From Fabrea salina (Eukaryota > Ciliophora > Heterotrichea > Heterotrichida > Fabreidae), in the NCBI GenBank assembly GCA_022984795.1, contig JALIHJ010000063.1, positions 54,909 through 118,908 of the forward strand: DNA of 64,000 bases, read 5' to 3'. Shown here one piece after another: positions 54,659 to 64,000 of this stretch. The notes under the pieces were generated by a model, which searched no databases, had not been told where the DNA came from, and saw only the letters and a list, made by a program, of their open reading frames with translations. Made by a program: the position numbers and the translations under genes. Numbering within the stretch: position 1 is the stretch's first letter; the number at the start of each line of letters is the position of its first letter.

Positions 54659-54915
54659 TAAATTAACCTTAGTACTTAATAGTTTCTGTTTTACTAAAGC
54701 TAAATGTTTTAGTTGGTTTTACGCAAATTTCTTTAGTTCTGATTAGAAAAGCCTAGGAACTACAAAGTTCCACTTAAAGCACTTCAAAATCACTCCAAAA
54801 ATGCACAAGGTTAAGTGGCACCTCAAAAAAGTCTAAACAATAACATGGATTAAATTCGCTAAATAGAACAAACCCAGAACACAAAGCCAAAATCCACCAT
54901 TTTTATCGAGTTACA

Positions 54916-55491
54916 TTATAAGTTGCGGTCAATATGGCGGGTTTGCCTACGCCTGATCCTGAGTGACCTCCTTAGCTGGAGGTCTCTGTTCCTTCCAGCA
55001 GCTTGCATTTTTTTCCACTGTCTTTTCTGGACACTCTTGGGCATTTGCTCCAAACAGTCGTCACAGTACCACTCGTCCACATCAGGACGTTCCCGCATAC
55101 CCAAACATTGGAAGTGGTAGGGCGTCCAGCACGACTCGCAGGATATGAACTGCTCTTCGCAGACAGCATTATGACAGTAAGCGCACTCAGGTTCCTCAGA
55201 ATCGGAGTAGTCGGGGTCTTTGTCTTCCACTTCTATGGTATCTCCGCGGGTGAGCCAGGGTCCCCTAGCCTTAGCAGCCGTGATAGTGTGGAATGGAGTT
55301 AAGCACAAAGGGCACTTATTGGTAACTTCAGCCCACCCCAGGATGCAATGGAAACAGAATTGGTGGTGTGAACACGAAAGCAGCCCTCGAATGCTTGTTT
55401 TCTCAAAAGTCTCCATGCACACTAAGCAGTTCCTGCTGCCGGAGTCTACGCGAGTTGCCTTTTGCAAATGGGTTTTTTGTCTGGGTAGCAT
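54916..55491 (-). CDS. RING plus PHD finger protein (PHRF1-like)
   Basis: 191 residues. RING finger at about 18-65 (CLVCMETF, CSHHQFCFHCILGW, CPLC), then a PHD finger at about 102-150 (CAYCHNAV, QFISCESCWTPYHFQCLG, WYCDDCLEQM), then a strongly basic tail rich in Arg (RRSLRIRRRQTRH). RING-then-PHD is the order in PHRF1, an E3 ligase and chromatin reader tied to transcription and repair. This protein has only the two fingers and tail. Nuclear function is inferred. Confidence 0.85.
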   Translation of the reverse strand: MLPRQKTHLQKATRVDSGSRNCLVCMETFEKTSIRGLLSCSHHQFCFHCILGWAEVTNKCPLCLTPFHTITAAKARGPWLTRGDTIEVEDKDPDYSDSEEPECAYCHNAVCEEQFISCESCWTPYHFQCLGMRERPDVDEWYCDDCLEQMPKSVQKRQWKKMQAAGRNRDLQLRRSLRIRRRQTRHIDRNL

Positions 55492-55843
55492 TTAAAATAT
55501 GATAGCCCCTGTCACTACTCGAACTGGACCTTTTTATTGAGCTTAACTAGTTATAAATTTGCTGAAATTAAGGTTAGGGTTGCCAACTTATGTGGTGCTT
55601 TGGACCACTTTGGAATTTAGAGTTTTACAAACGGTTTTTAAAATTTCATATTGAAAAAATGTGTCTTTAGATAACTAGCTCTAACAAAAGTTTTTTGATG
55701 TTCTAAACCAGACCAATGTTCCTTTGGGGACTTTGCTTAGTCTACAAGTAGACTTACTAGTAAGATGTCTGAATTCCAACTCAGAGTTACTGGGGAGTGG
55801 TGTGGGTAAAGTCTTTTAGCTATTGACAACTTAAATTAGGGTG
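55492..55843. other. 352-base intergenic region between the PHD/RING and RCC1 genes
   Basis: AT-rich, no convincing ORF, tRNA or known RNA. It contains CTTTGGACCACTTTGGAA (a short direct CTTTGGA/CTTTGGA pair) and, at its right edge, an 11-base match to the telomere repeat (55836-55846, TTAGGGTGTTA). It lies between the start of the PHD/RING gene and the 3' end of the RCC1 gene, so it is probably the PHD/RING promoter. Confidence 0.5.
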
Positions 55844-58390
55844 TTACTTATTAAAGTCCAATTTACTAAACCTTGCTGCAAGGTTGTCTCTGTTTCTGAG
55901 CAACTGGGATATTCGGGCTTGCAACTGAGCTTTAGAAGGAGTAGTTTTGGGAGACCTGAAGGTGAATTGGTCTTCTGGCCCAAAAGGGGCGGGTCTTTCT
56001 TGGCTCCTTCTCCCAATAGAACTGATTCTTAGTTTTTTGAGTGGAGACTCTTTGGCCTGAGAGTCGAATTCCTGTGAAGCCGCATTGGAGAGTTTGCAAA
56101 TGTGTGTTTGAGAAAGAGTGTCTCTAGGTCGCGTGGGACTTAAAGAAAACTCAGGTGGTTCTGAAGCTTGTGGAGTAGCAAAGTATTTAGGAGTTTTGGT
56201 TTGGGGTGACTCAGGGCTGGCCTCAGTCACTTTAGTTCTTAGGAACTCATTGTCTTTTTGGAGGTTGTTGTAGTTTTGTTCCCAATCTTCAGTTATTCTG
56301 GACAAGTCACTGATTGTGTTGTACTGGCTATGCACTTGATCTTCTAGTTTCTGGATTTGGGATTTAAGTTCTAAGTTTTCTTGTTTGGAGTAGTTTAGTT
56401 CGTTGTCTATGCTTTGGAGTTGTTCTTTGTAGTAGTTTTCAGTTTCTTGGTTAGAGTTGTAGAGGTTCCTTAACTCCTCTTCAAACACAGATAAGTCTGA
56501 CTTGAGTTGTTCATACTCTGTTTTGAGCAAGTAGTTTTGGTTGGTTAGTTGGTTTATTTGGTACTCCATGTCTTGTTTGGTGTTTTGGTGCTGCAGAAGT
56601 GACTCGTGGAGTTTCCTCAAAGCTTCTTCTTTCTCTGCTTTAACAGACTCTATGCTTGCTTTGGTGTCTAGCCCTAGAGCTTCGTAGCTTTCTAGTAGTT
56701 CCTTATACTTTTTGTCTTGGGTGCCCTTTTCTTCTGAAACTTCTTTGTACTTGGTTTTGTAGGTTTCTAGTTCTTCTTTGACTTGAGCAAGTGCTTTGTT
56801 AGTTTGGGTTTTTTCATAACAGAGCTCTTGGATTTCTTTGTGCAACTCTTCTATTTGGGTGTTTTTTTGTGTGACAAGTTCTTCTTTGGGGTCTTCTTTG
56901 CAGTCAAGTTCTTTTTCGAGTTTCTGAATAGTTAAGGTTAATTCTTGTTTTTCTTTTTGTGTTTCTAAAAAGTCTTCACTTACTTGTGCTAACTCTACCC
57001 TAAGCATTTCGTTTTTGGTTTGTAGGTTTTTGTTTTCGAACTTTAGGTTTTCAAGTTCTTCTAGAGTTGTTTTACTTTTAGGGAACTCTTGGGAGTTTAT
57101 TTTAGCTTTGAGTTCATTAATTTCTTGTTTATACATTTTTTGGGTGTTGGCTATTACTGAGTTCAAGTGTGCAATTTCATCTTGTTTTTCCTGAATTTCT
57201 TCTTCCAAGATTATTTTTTCTCGAATGGTGCTTTTGAAACTAGACCCCATTACTTCTTCTTTTTTGGCTCTACTGGGCACACTTCTTCTTCTTTGGCTCC
57301 TTTCTCTAGACTCAGGCTTGTGCTCAATGTCGTTTCCCAAAGCAAAACAAGAAGACCCTCCGCACCCTAGAGTCTTTATGTTCTTAGCACTTAAGTTTTC
57401 CACAATAAAAGGCTTCCTTCTCGGCTTGTAATCTCCAACCCCCAACTCCCCGTTAGAGTTAGCTCCCCAAACATAAACGTCTTTTAACTCATCTAAAGCA
57501 CAACCAAAACTCCCCCCTACTCCTAAGTCTATCACCCTTAAAGGCATTTCAAACTGATGCGGGTACAGAAACTCCCCAAACACTCCAGTTCCCCAAACAA
57601 AAAGCTCTCCAGTTTCCGACAGTGCTGCACTGTGGTGCCCGCAAGCGATCTTCACAACTGGTTTTCTTTCCAGTCCTGAAACTCTACCAGGTTTGCTTAA
57701 GCTTTTTTTGTCTCCTGTTCCAAGTTGTCCAAAAGAGTTGCCTCCCGTTGAATAAACCTTTTTTTCGCTAGTTAAGAATAGAGTGTGAAACACTCCACAT
57801 GCCACTTCCACACAGTCTTCTGAAAAGTCCACTTTACAAGGAACAATTTCCCTTTCCCTGCGTCCAGTTCCTAGTTGCCCAGCTTCCCCTCCTCCGCAGG
57901 CGTAAGCTACAGCTCTTCCAGATTCTTTTCCAATTATTACAGAATGTCTAGACCCACAACTGCCTTTAGTTGCTTGGAAAGTTGAAGGCAAAGACATTTG
58001 AACAGGAGTTGGTTGGTTTTTGCAAGACCCACAGCCAAGTGCTCCGAACTCTCCTGCTCCCCAAGTGTAAACTGTAGCTTCTTGAGTAACCACGACTGTA
58101 TGTCCCCATCCACACGAAACATGCACTGCTGGTGGAACTCCTTGCACCAAACAAGGACTGCTAGACTGCTTAGTGTGAGTTCCAACTCCTAAACGGCCTT
58201 CTCGGTTGCTCCCTATGCTGTAGACTTCCCCTGTTTTTGAAATAAACACAGCATGCTCTTCTCCTACTGCTACCTGCAGTATGAGTGTGTTGAAACTACA
58301 ACTCTTAGGTATTGTGTAAGTCTTTCCAGGTTCTTTAATTCCTAACTGTCCATAAGTGTTCCACACGTAAACTTCTGTGTGTTCTTGCAT
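55844..58390 (-). CDS. RCC1-repeat/long coiled-coil protein
   Basis: 848 residues. The N-terminal 355 residues are a seven-bladed RCC1 propeller with repeats such as VYSIGSNREGRLGVGTH, VYTWGAGEFGALGCG, VYSTGGNSFGQLGTG and VYVWGANSNGELGVG. Residues about 385-720 form a long coiled coil, followed by a Ser/Pro-rich tail with possible proline-directed phosphosites (SPTRPRD, RSPKTTPS). No kinase (NEK9/8) or Ran-GEF context is seen. RCC1 propeller plus coiled coil recalls ciliary and centrosomal proteins. Role unknown. Confidence 0.85.
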   Translation of the reverse strand: MQEHTEVYVWNTYGQLGIKEPGKTYTIPKSCSFNTLILQVAVGEEHAVFISKTGEVYSIGSNREGRLGVGTHTKQSSSPCLVQGVPPAVHVSCGWGHTVVVTQEATVYTWGAGEFGALGCGSCKNQPTPVQMSLPSTFQATKGSCGSRHSVIIGKESGRAVAYACGGGEAGQLGTGRREREIVPCKVDFSEDCVEVACGVFHTLFLTSEKKVYSTGGNSFGQLGTGDKKSLSKPGRVSGLERKPVVKIACGHHSAALSETGELFVWGTGVFGEFLYPHQFEMPLRVIDLGVGGSFGCALDELKDVYVWGANSNGELGVGDYKPRRKPFIVENLSAKNIKTLGCGGSSCFALGNDIEHKPESRERSQRRRSVPSRAKKEEVMGSSFKSTIREKIILEEEIQEKQDEIAHLNSVIANTQKMYKQEINELKAKINSQEFPKSKTTLEELENLKFENKNLQTKNEMLRVELAQVSEDFLETQKEKQELTLTIQKLEKELDCKEDPKEELVTQKNTQIEELHKEIQELCYEKTQTNKALAQVKEELETYKTKYKEVSEEKGTQDKKYKELLESYEALGLDTKASIESVKAEKEEALRKLHESLLQHQNTKQDMEYQINQLTNQNYLLKTEYEQLKSDLSVFEEELRNLYNSNQETENYYKEQLQSIDNELNYSKQENLELKSQIQKLEDQVHSQYNTISDLSRITEDWEQNYNNLQKDNEFLRTKVTEASPESPQTKTPKYFATPQASEPPEFSLSPTRPRDTLSQTHICKLSNAASQEFDSQAKESPLKKLRISSIGRRSQERPAPFGPEDQFTFRSPKTTPSKAQLQARISQLLRNRDNLAARFSKLDFNK

Positions 58391-58420
58391 GTTAACGATA
58401 ATTTATAATGTAATTAAAGT

Positions 58421-61393
58421 TTAGTTAACTATTTTAAACCTTAGTTTTGGTAAGTGTTTTTTAAACCTAACCAAGGTCCTTACGGCCTTTGTAAAAGTTT
58501 TGAACTTGTAGTAGTCGTCAGCAACTAACTCAACTCTGCCTCCTTTTTCAATTGTAACAAACAACACAAAGTGTTTGGCACTTGCACTTTTCCTTTTAAA
58601 AGTTTCGCTTTGGTACTCAATCAGTCGGATGTTTTTCATCTCAGTGTAGTTTTTGTGGTCCTGGACAGAAGCCTCAGGAATTTCTTGAAACATAGCTTGC
58701 TTTTGGGCTTTTATTATTTCTGAAGTGTGTTTAGGTATAACTACGTTAAGGATTTGTTTTGCAATAATGCTACTTTCAATTCCAGGTTTAGAAGGCTGTC
58801 TAATGTCTATTTTAGTCAATTGTTTGTTCAGTTTGAAGTTCCTAACTAAGTACCCACAAGACTCTGGCGAAAGTGACTCAGCCAGTAAAGGATCAAATTC
58901 CTGGTGCTTTAAAGACTTAGTTTGCTTTTTGTACAAACTTAATCCTTCAAGAAGTGGCTTGATGGACTTTAAACAGTCTTTTTCTTCTTGAGTGCAGTCT
59001 TGGAAGTTAAAATCTACAGAAGGTTTAGGAATCTCTGGCTTAGGAAGCTCTGGTTTATCAAAGAAAATAGTTTCTTCAGGCGAATTTGCAGGCTCTACGT
59101 GTTGGATTTCTGACTCTTCTATGTGCTGGGGTATTTCTTCTGACTCAAAAATAGGTTCTACAAAGGACTTTTCAAAAGACTCCTCTTCTTGAAAAATGTT
59201 GTCAGAAACTTCTCCTAGGTCTTCTATTTCCTTTTCAACTATCTTGAGTTTTTCTTTTATTTGAACTTCTGTTTTTTTGTAGTTTTCAATTTGAGAAACT
59301 TCTTCAGAGATCTGTTTGAGTCTAGACTTGAACTTAGCTTCTTGAACTGCTATTTCTTGCATTTGGTCTTCGTACTTCTTTTCTAGTTCTCTGAAATTCT
59401 GTTCTAAGTCGTAAAGGACTTGTTCTTTTTTGTTTTTGGTTTTTTTGAGAGTTTCTAGTTTTTGGTAGTCTATTTCACAAAGACTGCTGTCCAAGAGCTT
59501 CCCTGAAAGCTTAAAAAAAGTTTTCTGTTTGCTTGAAGTAAGTTCTTCAACTTTAGACTGCAAATCTTCTTCAGCTTCTTTGAGAACTAGTATTTCTTCT
59601 GAGATTCTTTTAACTTGGTTCTTTGTTGCGTTGATTTCGTCTTTCAGTTCAGTTATTTGGGGTTCTAAACTAGTGCTAACTTCTTCACTTATGCAAGTAG
59701 ACTTTTCTTCCCATAAGCTTAAGTTGGAGTGGATTTCTTCGAACTTTTGTTTGACTTGGGACTCTTGTTGCTTAATCAACTCAGACGCTTTTCTCCTTTC
59801 TTGTTCAGTATACTTTTTGAGTGTGTTTTCTCCATAAGTTTTTTTTCATGCTGAGTAGTTCGTGTCTTCTTTTGGACAAAGACTCTTCAAGGTAAGCTTC
59901 TATCTGTTTGTTTCTTTGGCTGGCTACCTTGAGTTTAGCGTTTTCGTACTTCTTTTTAGCTTTTTTTTCAAGTTCAAGAATGCTTAGGTACTCTTGGTGC
60001 AGGTGTTCTCTTTCATTTTGTAGGCTTAGTTTTTGTTGTTTTATTTCAGTTTGGCTTTTAGGGCTGCTTTCTGGTGATTCTTGTAGTAAGTTTTCTCTTG
60101 AAATAAGTTTGTTTAAGTAGTTTTCTAAAAGGTTTCCACAAACTAAGTAGTTTTCTTCAGTTTTAACGTGGTTCAAAACGTTTCTTTTAAGCTCTTTAAG
60201 GATCTCTCTGTCGCTTGGCAACTGTGGGCTTTCTTCAAGTAGTAAACAGTTCCTGTTAGTATTTTTCCAGTCTCCAATCAAAGCTAGTTTGTAGTTGTAG
60301 TCCTTTTTGAGTTTTTCCTTGTTGTGCTTCATGTTGTTGTAGATTCCATATAATTCTTCCAAAAGCTGAGTCTAGTTCTGAGTCTTGGAATCCTTCTTTT
60401 TCAAGTACTTCTTTTTCTTCTTCGAGTTCTTCAACTTGTGTGTTGATTTCTTGCATTTGATAGTTTATGAGTGACTCTTGGTTTTTCCAGGCTTCTACTA
60501 ACTTAAGTTCTTCTTCTTCTACTAACTCAAACTGTTCTTTTTTCAAGTAAGTTCCTATGTTTTTGGCTTCCAGGAATCCTTCCATAAATAGTTTGAGTTC
60601 TGGGGTTAGTTTTTCTGAAAGTTGGGTTTCAAGTTCTTCTATTTCTTTGAGTACTTGTTTTTGGGACTGGTTAATTGAGGAGTTAAGTTGGGTTTCTGGA
60701 GTGTTTTCTTCGAACTTAGCAATTCTGGTGTCTAGGTCTTTAAGAGCCTCTAAGTGTTCTTTTTTTCTTTTGCGAAACTAATTCTAAGGACTTTTTAGTT
60801 TCTAGCTCCTGGAGGAACTCTTTAAAAAGAAGAGGGTGCTGTTGGTTAAGTTCTTCGTGGTACTTAGAAACTTGTTCTTTGGCTTTAGCAGCTTTTTCAA
60901 TTTCAGTTTGTTTTGTTTTTACTTGCGCGCTGCATTCTTGGAGTTTTCGGTTCAAATTGTTAAGTCTTTGCTGGAGTTCGTACTTTTGCTTGTTCATGTT
61001 TTTCCTTTCGTTGGCTATTGCTGCCTTGGTGTCTTCTAAAGGCTTCAGGGCGTTTTTGAATCCTTCCAGTTTTTGGTTTTGTTCTTCAAGATTGACTTTG
61101 TTGAGTCTTTCTTCTTTCACTTCAAGTTCTTCTATTTGCAAGTCTAGCTTTTCTATAAGTGTCTTTGCTGAATCTAGCTTCTGAGCAAGTTTCTTTTGGT
61201 TCTGCATGAACCTTCCTTTGGTAGTTTTCTTCTGAGCAGCAATTCCGTCCAGTTCCACTTGTATCTGCTGGAGTTCTTTTATGAGTTCTTCGTAATTGCT
61301 AGTTCTTGCTTGGACTTCTTCTAAAGAAGCCCTAAGTTCTCTTTTTTGCTTCACATTTCGCTCTACGCGACGGGATTGGTTAAGGGAATGCAT
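58421..61393 (-). CDS. Very long coiled-coil protein, frame broken at three homopolymers
   Basis: Four overlapping frames form one gene of roughly 990 codons. The coiled coil (QIQVELDGIAAQKKTTKG, LETQLSEKLTPELKLF and much more) runs through each break if one base is dropped at 60760-60766 (seven T), 60361-60364 (four A) and 59839-59846 (eight T), all on the + strand. A compact C-terminal region follows (about the last 170 residues, with YLVRNFKLNKQLTK and KHFVLFVTIEKGGRVEL). No domain recognised; an SMC-like or centriolar/axonemal rod is plausible. The breaks are probably consensus errors, given similar ones next door. No short GT-AG intron explains them. Confidence 0.65.
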
Positions 61394-61399
61394 ATTTAG

Positions 61400-62006
61400 T
61401 TAGTGACCGAGTTCCTTGAGAGTTTCCAGAACAGGACCCAAAGCACTGCCTTTAAGTCTTTCTTCGACTTCTTCTTTCTGTTTTTGATCGTCAAGTTTCT
61501 TCTGGTACCAAGCTTCGCTTCTTTCCTTGCGCTCTTTTTCTAGCCGTTCAATCACAGCCTTCTTCTTCCAGCCAACTTTTTGTGCAAGTTCACCAAGCAC
61601 TGTAAACTTCCTGCCAGGCTGAAGGCGGGCTACGCGCAAAGCGTCTGGCACTACCATTTTCTTCTTTGTGTCGTAAGGATGAGGCACTCCGTCAAATACT
61701 GAAAGTCTGGCCAATGCAGCTTCGCCACGGGCTGTTTTGCGGGGAACCATACCTCTCACTGCTTTGAAAAACTTTATCATTGAAGGAGAGCGCTGGTGGA
61801 AGGGTCCTTTTTTGGGTTGGGTGTTTTACGCTTGCGTAGGTAGTTCATGAAGTTAATGCGATTCCTAAAGATATGGCCTGAAATGTTCAGCTCTTCGCAA
61901 CGGACTACTGTGATTTTTGTCCTGCCAAGAGTTCTTTGGCTACTATGGAGGCCAATCTTCCTAGTAAGTGTCCTCTGCCGTCCACCACAATCTCTTTCTT
62001 GAACAT
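61400..62006 (-). CDS. RPL13A: Ribosomal protein uL13 (L13a), frame broken at two homopolymers
   Basis: The ATG at 62006 opens [18 protein letters not shown], the canonical uL13 N-terminus, and continues through [16 protein letters not shown], but only after adding one base at each of two runs (61914-61918 and 61808-61813 on the + strand, each one base short). From 61780 the frame is intact: [29 protein letters not shown] and a coiled C-terminal extension typical of eukaryotes. It is a large-subunit protein. Such an essential gene would hardly carry two frameshifts, which supports sequence error at this chromosome end. The gap to the previous gene is 6 bases. Confidence 0.85.
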
Positions 62007-62081
62007 ATTTATATATTGCTTTTGGCCTTCACCAGGACTTTTAGCGACCAGAGCATATCACTTAGATTAAATTTAGATTAC

Positions 62082-63446
62082 TTAGTTTCTTCCTTGTTTC
62101 TTTTTCCTTTCGAGTTCTTCTTGCATAGGGATTAAGTACCCCACTGCTTTCATTACTTCGATTCTTTTTCTTCTTTTCTCAGAAAGGAAGGTACACCAAG
62201 AAGAACAACAGCATCGAAGTCACTCCGTAGGCTATTGTGAACACCATCATTCCTTGCAGCTCTTTTTCAATCAGGTTGTCTGACTCTGAGTTAGCTATTT
62301 CGAATGTTAGTTCAGTTTGGTTCCTGATTTCTTTGTTGTAGTTGTGGAGAGTTACAGAAGTGCTCTAGTTGCTCTATTCCTGAAATAGCTACTGAGTTGG
62401 AGTAGCTTTCTAGTATTGACAAGTAAGCACTGTAAAGTCCTTTTTGAGCTTAGGTACTTCTTCTGGTTGGATTGTTTCAAACAGTCTGGTTTTTGTTTGC
62501 TCGCCTATTTGGTCTTTGATGTTTTTGGTGCACTAAACTCAAGCGGTCCTTAACCTTTGAGCAAACTTTCAGGTACTCTTCTACAGGATACTCAAACAGA
62601 AATGCGTTTTGTATGTTGTCAGTAATCCCAAAAGGTGTAGAACAAAAAGCAGCCTCAAGTGCCCAAAAGTGAGTTTCCATTAGGTAACTTTGAAGGTTTT
62701 TATAGTATTGCATGTACAAAGGTCTGCTTTCCAGATAATACTTGCACTGATCATAGAACACAAAGTAAGTCAAAAAGTAAAAAATGCCAGATAGTCCTAC
62801 AAAAACTAGCAGTCTTGCTACCATAACTCTTCAAAAGGCCTAGGTTCACCTCACTAAACTTCCTTTTTTTGCATGGATGCTTTGACCTTCATCTATGTTA
62901 AGATCAATCTCACCGTGGATGTCTGAAAGTCTGAGAATAGCAGTTTGTCTCAGTTCGTAGTATACGTTCATACTCAGTTTCCGCATTTCACGCCAGTAGG
63001 TGTTCAGCTTTCTGTTGATTTCAAGACTGCTTCCTGCTAGTATGCAAAAACATACCGAAAGTAGAATAGACTACTATCAGCAAAGTGTTCATAAATGAGT
63101 TAAGGCCTCCAACAAAGTCCACATCACACTGTATAAACCCATTTAGGGCTTCGTCTACTTTGTGTTATGGGACCTGCTCCGTTAGTTACCACAAAGAAAA
63201 GGTTATTAGCCAATTACTTAGTTGTTCCAAAAGTTGAGTTGCTTAAGCTCTAGCTTGCTGGACAAACATAGAAGTAGCATCTATTAGGTTCATGAACCTG
63301 AGTTGGGGAGTGTAGTAGTTCCCCCAAACAGGGACTGAATTTTCTAAGTAAATCTTTGAAGTGGGGCACTCTCTTAGTTTATCTTCAAAATCTATTTTCA
63401 TTAGTTCGTTCAAATCATTTGCATATGAAAATATAATTTCATTCAA
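62082..63446 (-). pseudogene. Heavily frame-broken membrane-protein gene cut by the telomere
   Basis: A minus-strand coding trace runs from 63446 to a TAA at 62082 but changes frame about eight times. Readable pieces include a soluble N-terminal part (MNEIIFSYANDLNELM), a first helix (GLNSFMNTLLIVVYSTFGMF), a polar segment with YWREMRKLSMNVYYELR, a second helix (LVFVGLSGIFYFLTYFVF), and a third (MMVFTIAYGVTSMLLFFLV) followed by a charged tail. The layout faintly recalls the large multi-spanning TmcB-type proteins common in ciliates. The telomere starts 5 bases beyond the first readable Met, so the true 5' end is probably missing. Pseudogene or uncorrected sequence cannot be separated here. 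Confidence 0.55.
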
Positions 63447-63451
63447 TGAAT

Positions 63452-64000
63452 AGGGTGTTAGGGTGTTAGGGTGTTAGGGTGTTAGGGGTGTTAGGGTATT
63501 AGGGTGTTAGGGTGTTAGGGTGTTAGGGTGTTAGGGTGTTAGGGTGTTAGGGTGTTAGGGTGTTAGGGTGTTAGGGTGTTAGGGTGTTAGGGTGTTAGGG
63601 TGTTAGGGTGTTAGGGTGTTAGGGTGTTAGGGTGTTAGGGTGTTAGGGTGTTAGGGTGTTAGGGTGTTAGGGTGTTAGGGTGTTAGGGGTGTTAGGGTGT
63701 TAGGGTGTTAGGGTGTTAGGGTGTTAGGGTGTTAGGGTGTTAGGGTGTTAGGGTGTTAGGGTGTTAGGGTGTTAGGGTGTTAGGGTGTTAGGGTGTTAGG
63801 GTGTTAGGGTGTTAGGGTGTTAGGGTGTTAGGGTGTTAGGGTGTTAGGGTGTTAGGGTGTTAGGGTGTTAGGGTGTTAGGGTGTTAGGGTGTTAGGGTGT
63901 TAGGTGTTAGGGTGTTAGAGGGTGTTAGGGTGTTAGGGTGTTAGGGTGTTAGGGTGTTAGGGGTGGTTAGGGTGTTAGGGTGTTAGGGTGTTAGGGTGTT
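63452..64000 (+). repeat. Telomere, (TTAGGGTG)n
   Basis: About 68 head-to-tail copies of the 8-base unit TTAGGGTG (C-strand CCCTAACA) to the end of the window, G-rich strand running 3' outwards as expected for a right chromosome end. Variant units occur at about 63485 (extra G), 63500 (TTAGGGTA), 63686 (extra G), 63901-63920 (short unit and GAGGG) and 63960 (GGGGTGG). These may be telomerase slips or read errors. The repeat is the heterotrich ciliate telomere unit. Confidence 0.98.

Noticed and set aside
55836-55846. Interstitial telomere-like sequence TTAGGGTGTTA
   Set aside because: A single 11-base match is not far from chance in 64 kb on two strands. It overlaps the RCC1 gene stop and has no second copy beside it.
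59805-59879. TGA read as Trp to extend the middle frame of the broken coiled-coil gene
   Set aside because: Reading through the TGA stays in a frame that soon loses coiled-coil character. Dropping one A from the eight-base run connects to the long downstream coiled-coil frame instead.

Overview
The window is the last 64 kb of a ciliate somatic (macronuclear) chromosome. Its right end, from about 63452, is an uninterrupted array of the 8-base repeat TTAGGGTG (C-strand CCCTAACA). This is the repeat I know from heterotrich ciliates such as Blepharisma and Stentor. Seven genes are interrupted by 15- or 16-base introns that all start GTAA and end in YAG, another heterotrich hallmark. Gene content also fits a ciliate: axonemal and basal-body proteins, a polycystin-like channel, many membrane transporters and a CACHE-domain receptor. 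Reading frames fit the standard code: almost all genes stop at TAA or TAG, two appear to stop at TGA, and none is broken internally by TGA in a conserved domain. I cannot name the species.

The chromosome is extremely dense. About 50 protein genes and one tRNA lie with gaps of a few bases, and some genes overlap at their ends. Only two gaps exceed 300 bases: upstream of alpha-tubulin, and between the PHD/RING gene and the RCC1 gene.

Layout. 0-5 kb: axonemal WD40 protein (5' end may lie outside), coiled-coil protein, TRAPPC4, B-box protein, a small acylated protein and an XLF-like end-joining factor. 5-16 kb: AGC kinase, SIN3, unknown protein, SLP-type phosphatase, Na+/K+-ATPase alpha subunit, folate/biopterin transporter and PIH1 protein. 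16-28 kb: two RING-H2 proteins, a basic protein, polycystin-like channel, alpha-tubulin, CUL3-like cullin, casein kinase 1 with a CaaX end, CHMP7-like ESCRT protein, ribosomal P1 and an MFS carrier. 28-41 kb: uS4, CACHE receptor, TMEM230-like protein, 7TM-RGS protein, mitochondrial IMP2 peptidase, SLC22-like carrier, PDK1, 8-TM protein, SFT2, PRPF39, SEC14-like protein, a small membrane protein and NF-YB. 41-49.8 kb: MFS carrier, tRNA-Gly, coiled-coil and C2H2 proteins, PPC decarboxylase, EF-hand protein, FAN1 nuclease, FOP-like basal-body protein and SIAH-like ligase. 49.8-54.4 kb: a five-gene minus-strand array of two acyl-protein thioesterases flanking galactokinase and UDP-galactose 4-epimerase, plus an M20 amidohydrolase. 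54-64 kb: small acylated protein, PHD/RING protein, RCC1/coiled-coil protein, a frame-broken coiled-coil gene, frame-broken ribosomal uL13, a heavily broken membrane-protein gene and the telomere.

Functional groupings: cilia (DNAI4-like, PIH1, FOP, tubulin, polycystin, EF-hand), DNA repair (XLF, FAN1), ubiquitin ligases (cullin, SIAH, several RING proteins), AGC signalling (PDK1 plus a possible substrate kinase), membrane traffic (TRAPPC4, SFT2, CHMP7, SEC14) and the Leloir pathway. Near the telomere, single-base homopolymer indels accumulate. I read this as poor consensus quality at the chromosome end rather than biology, though the terminal gene also looks truncated by the telomere.
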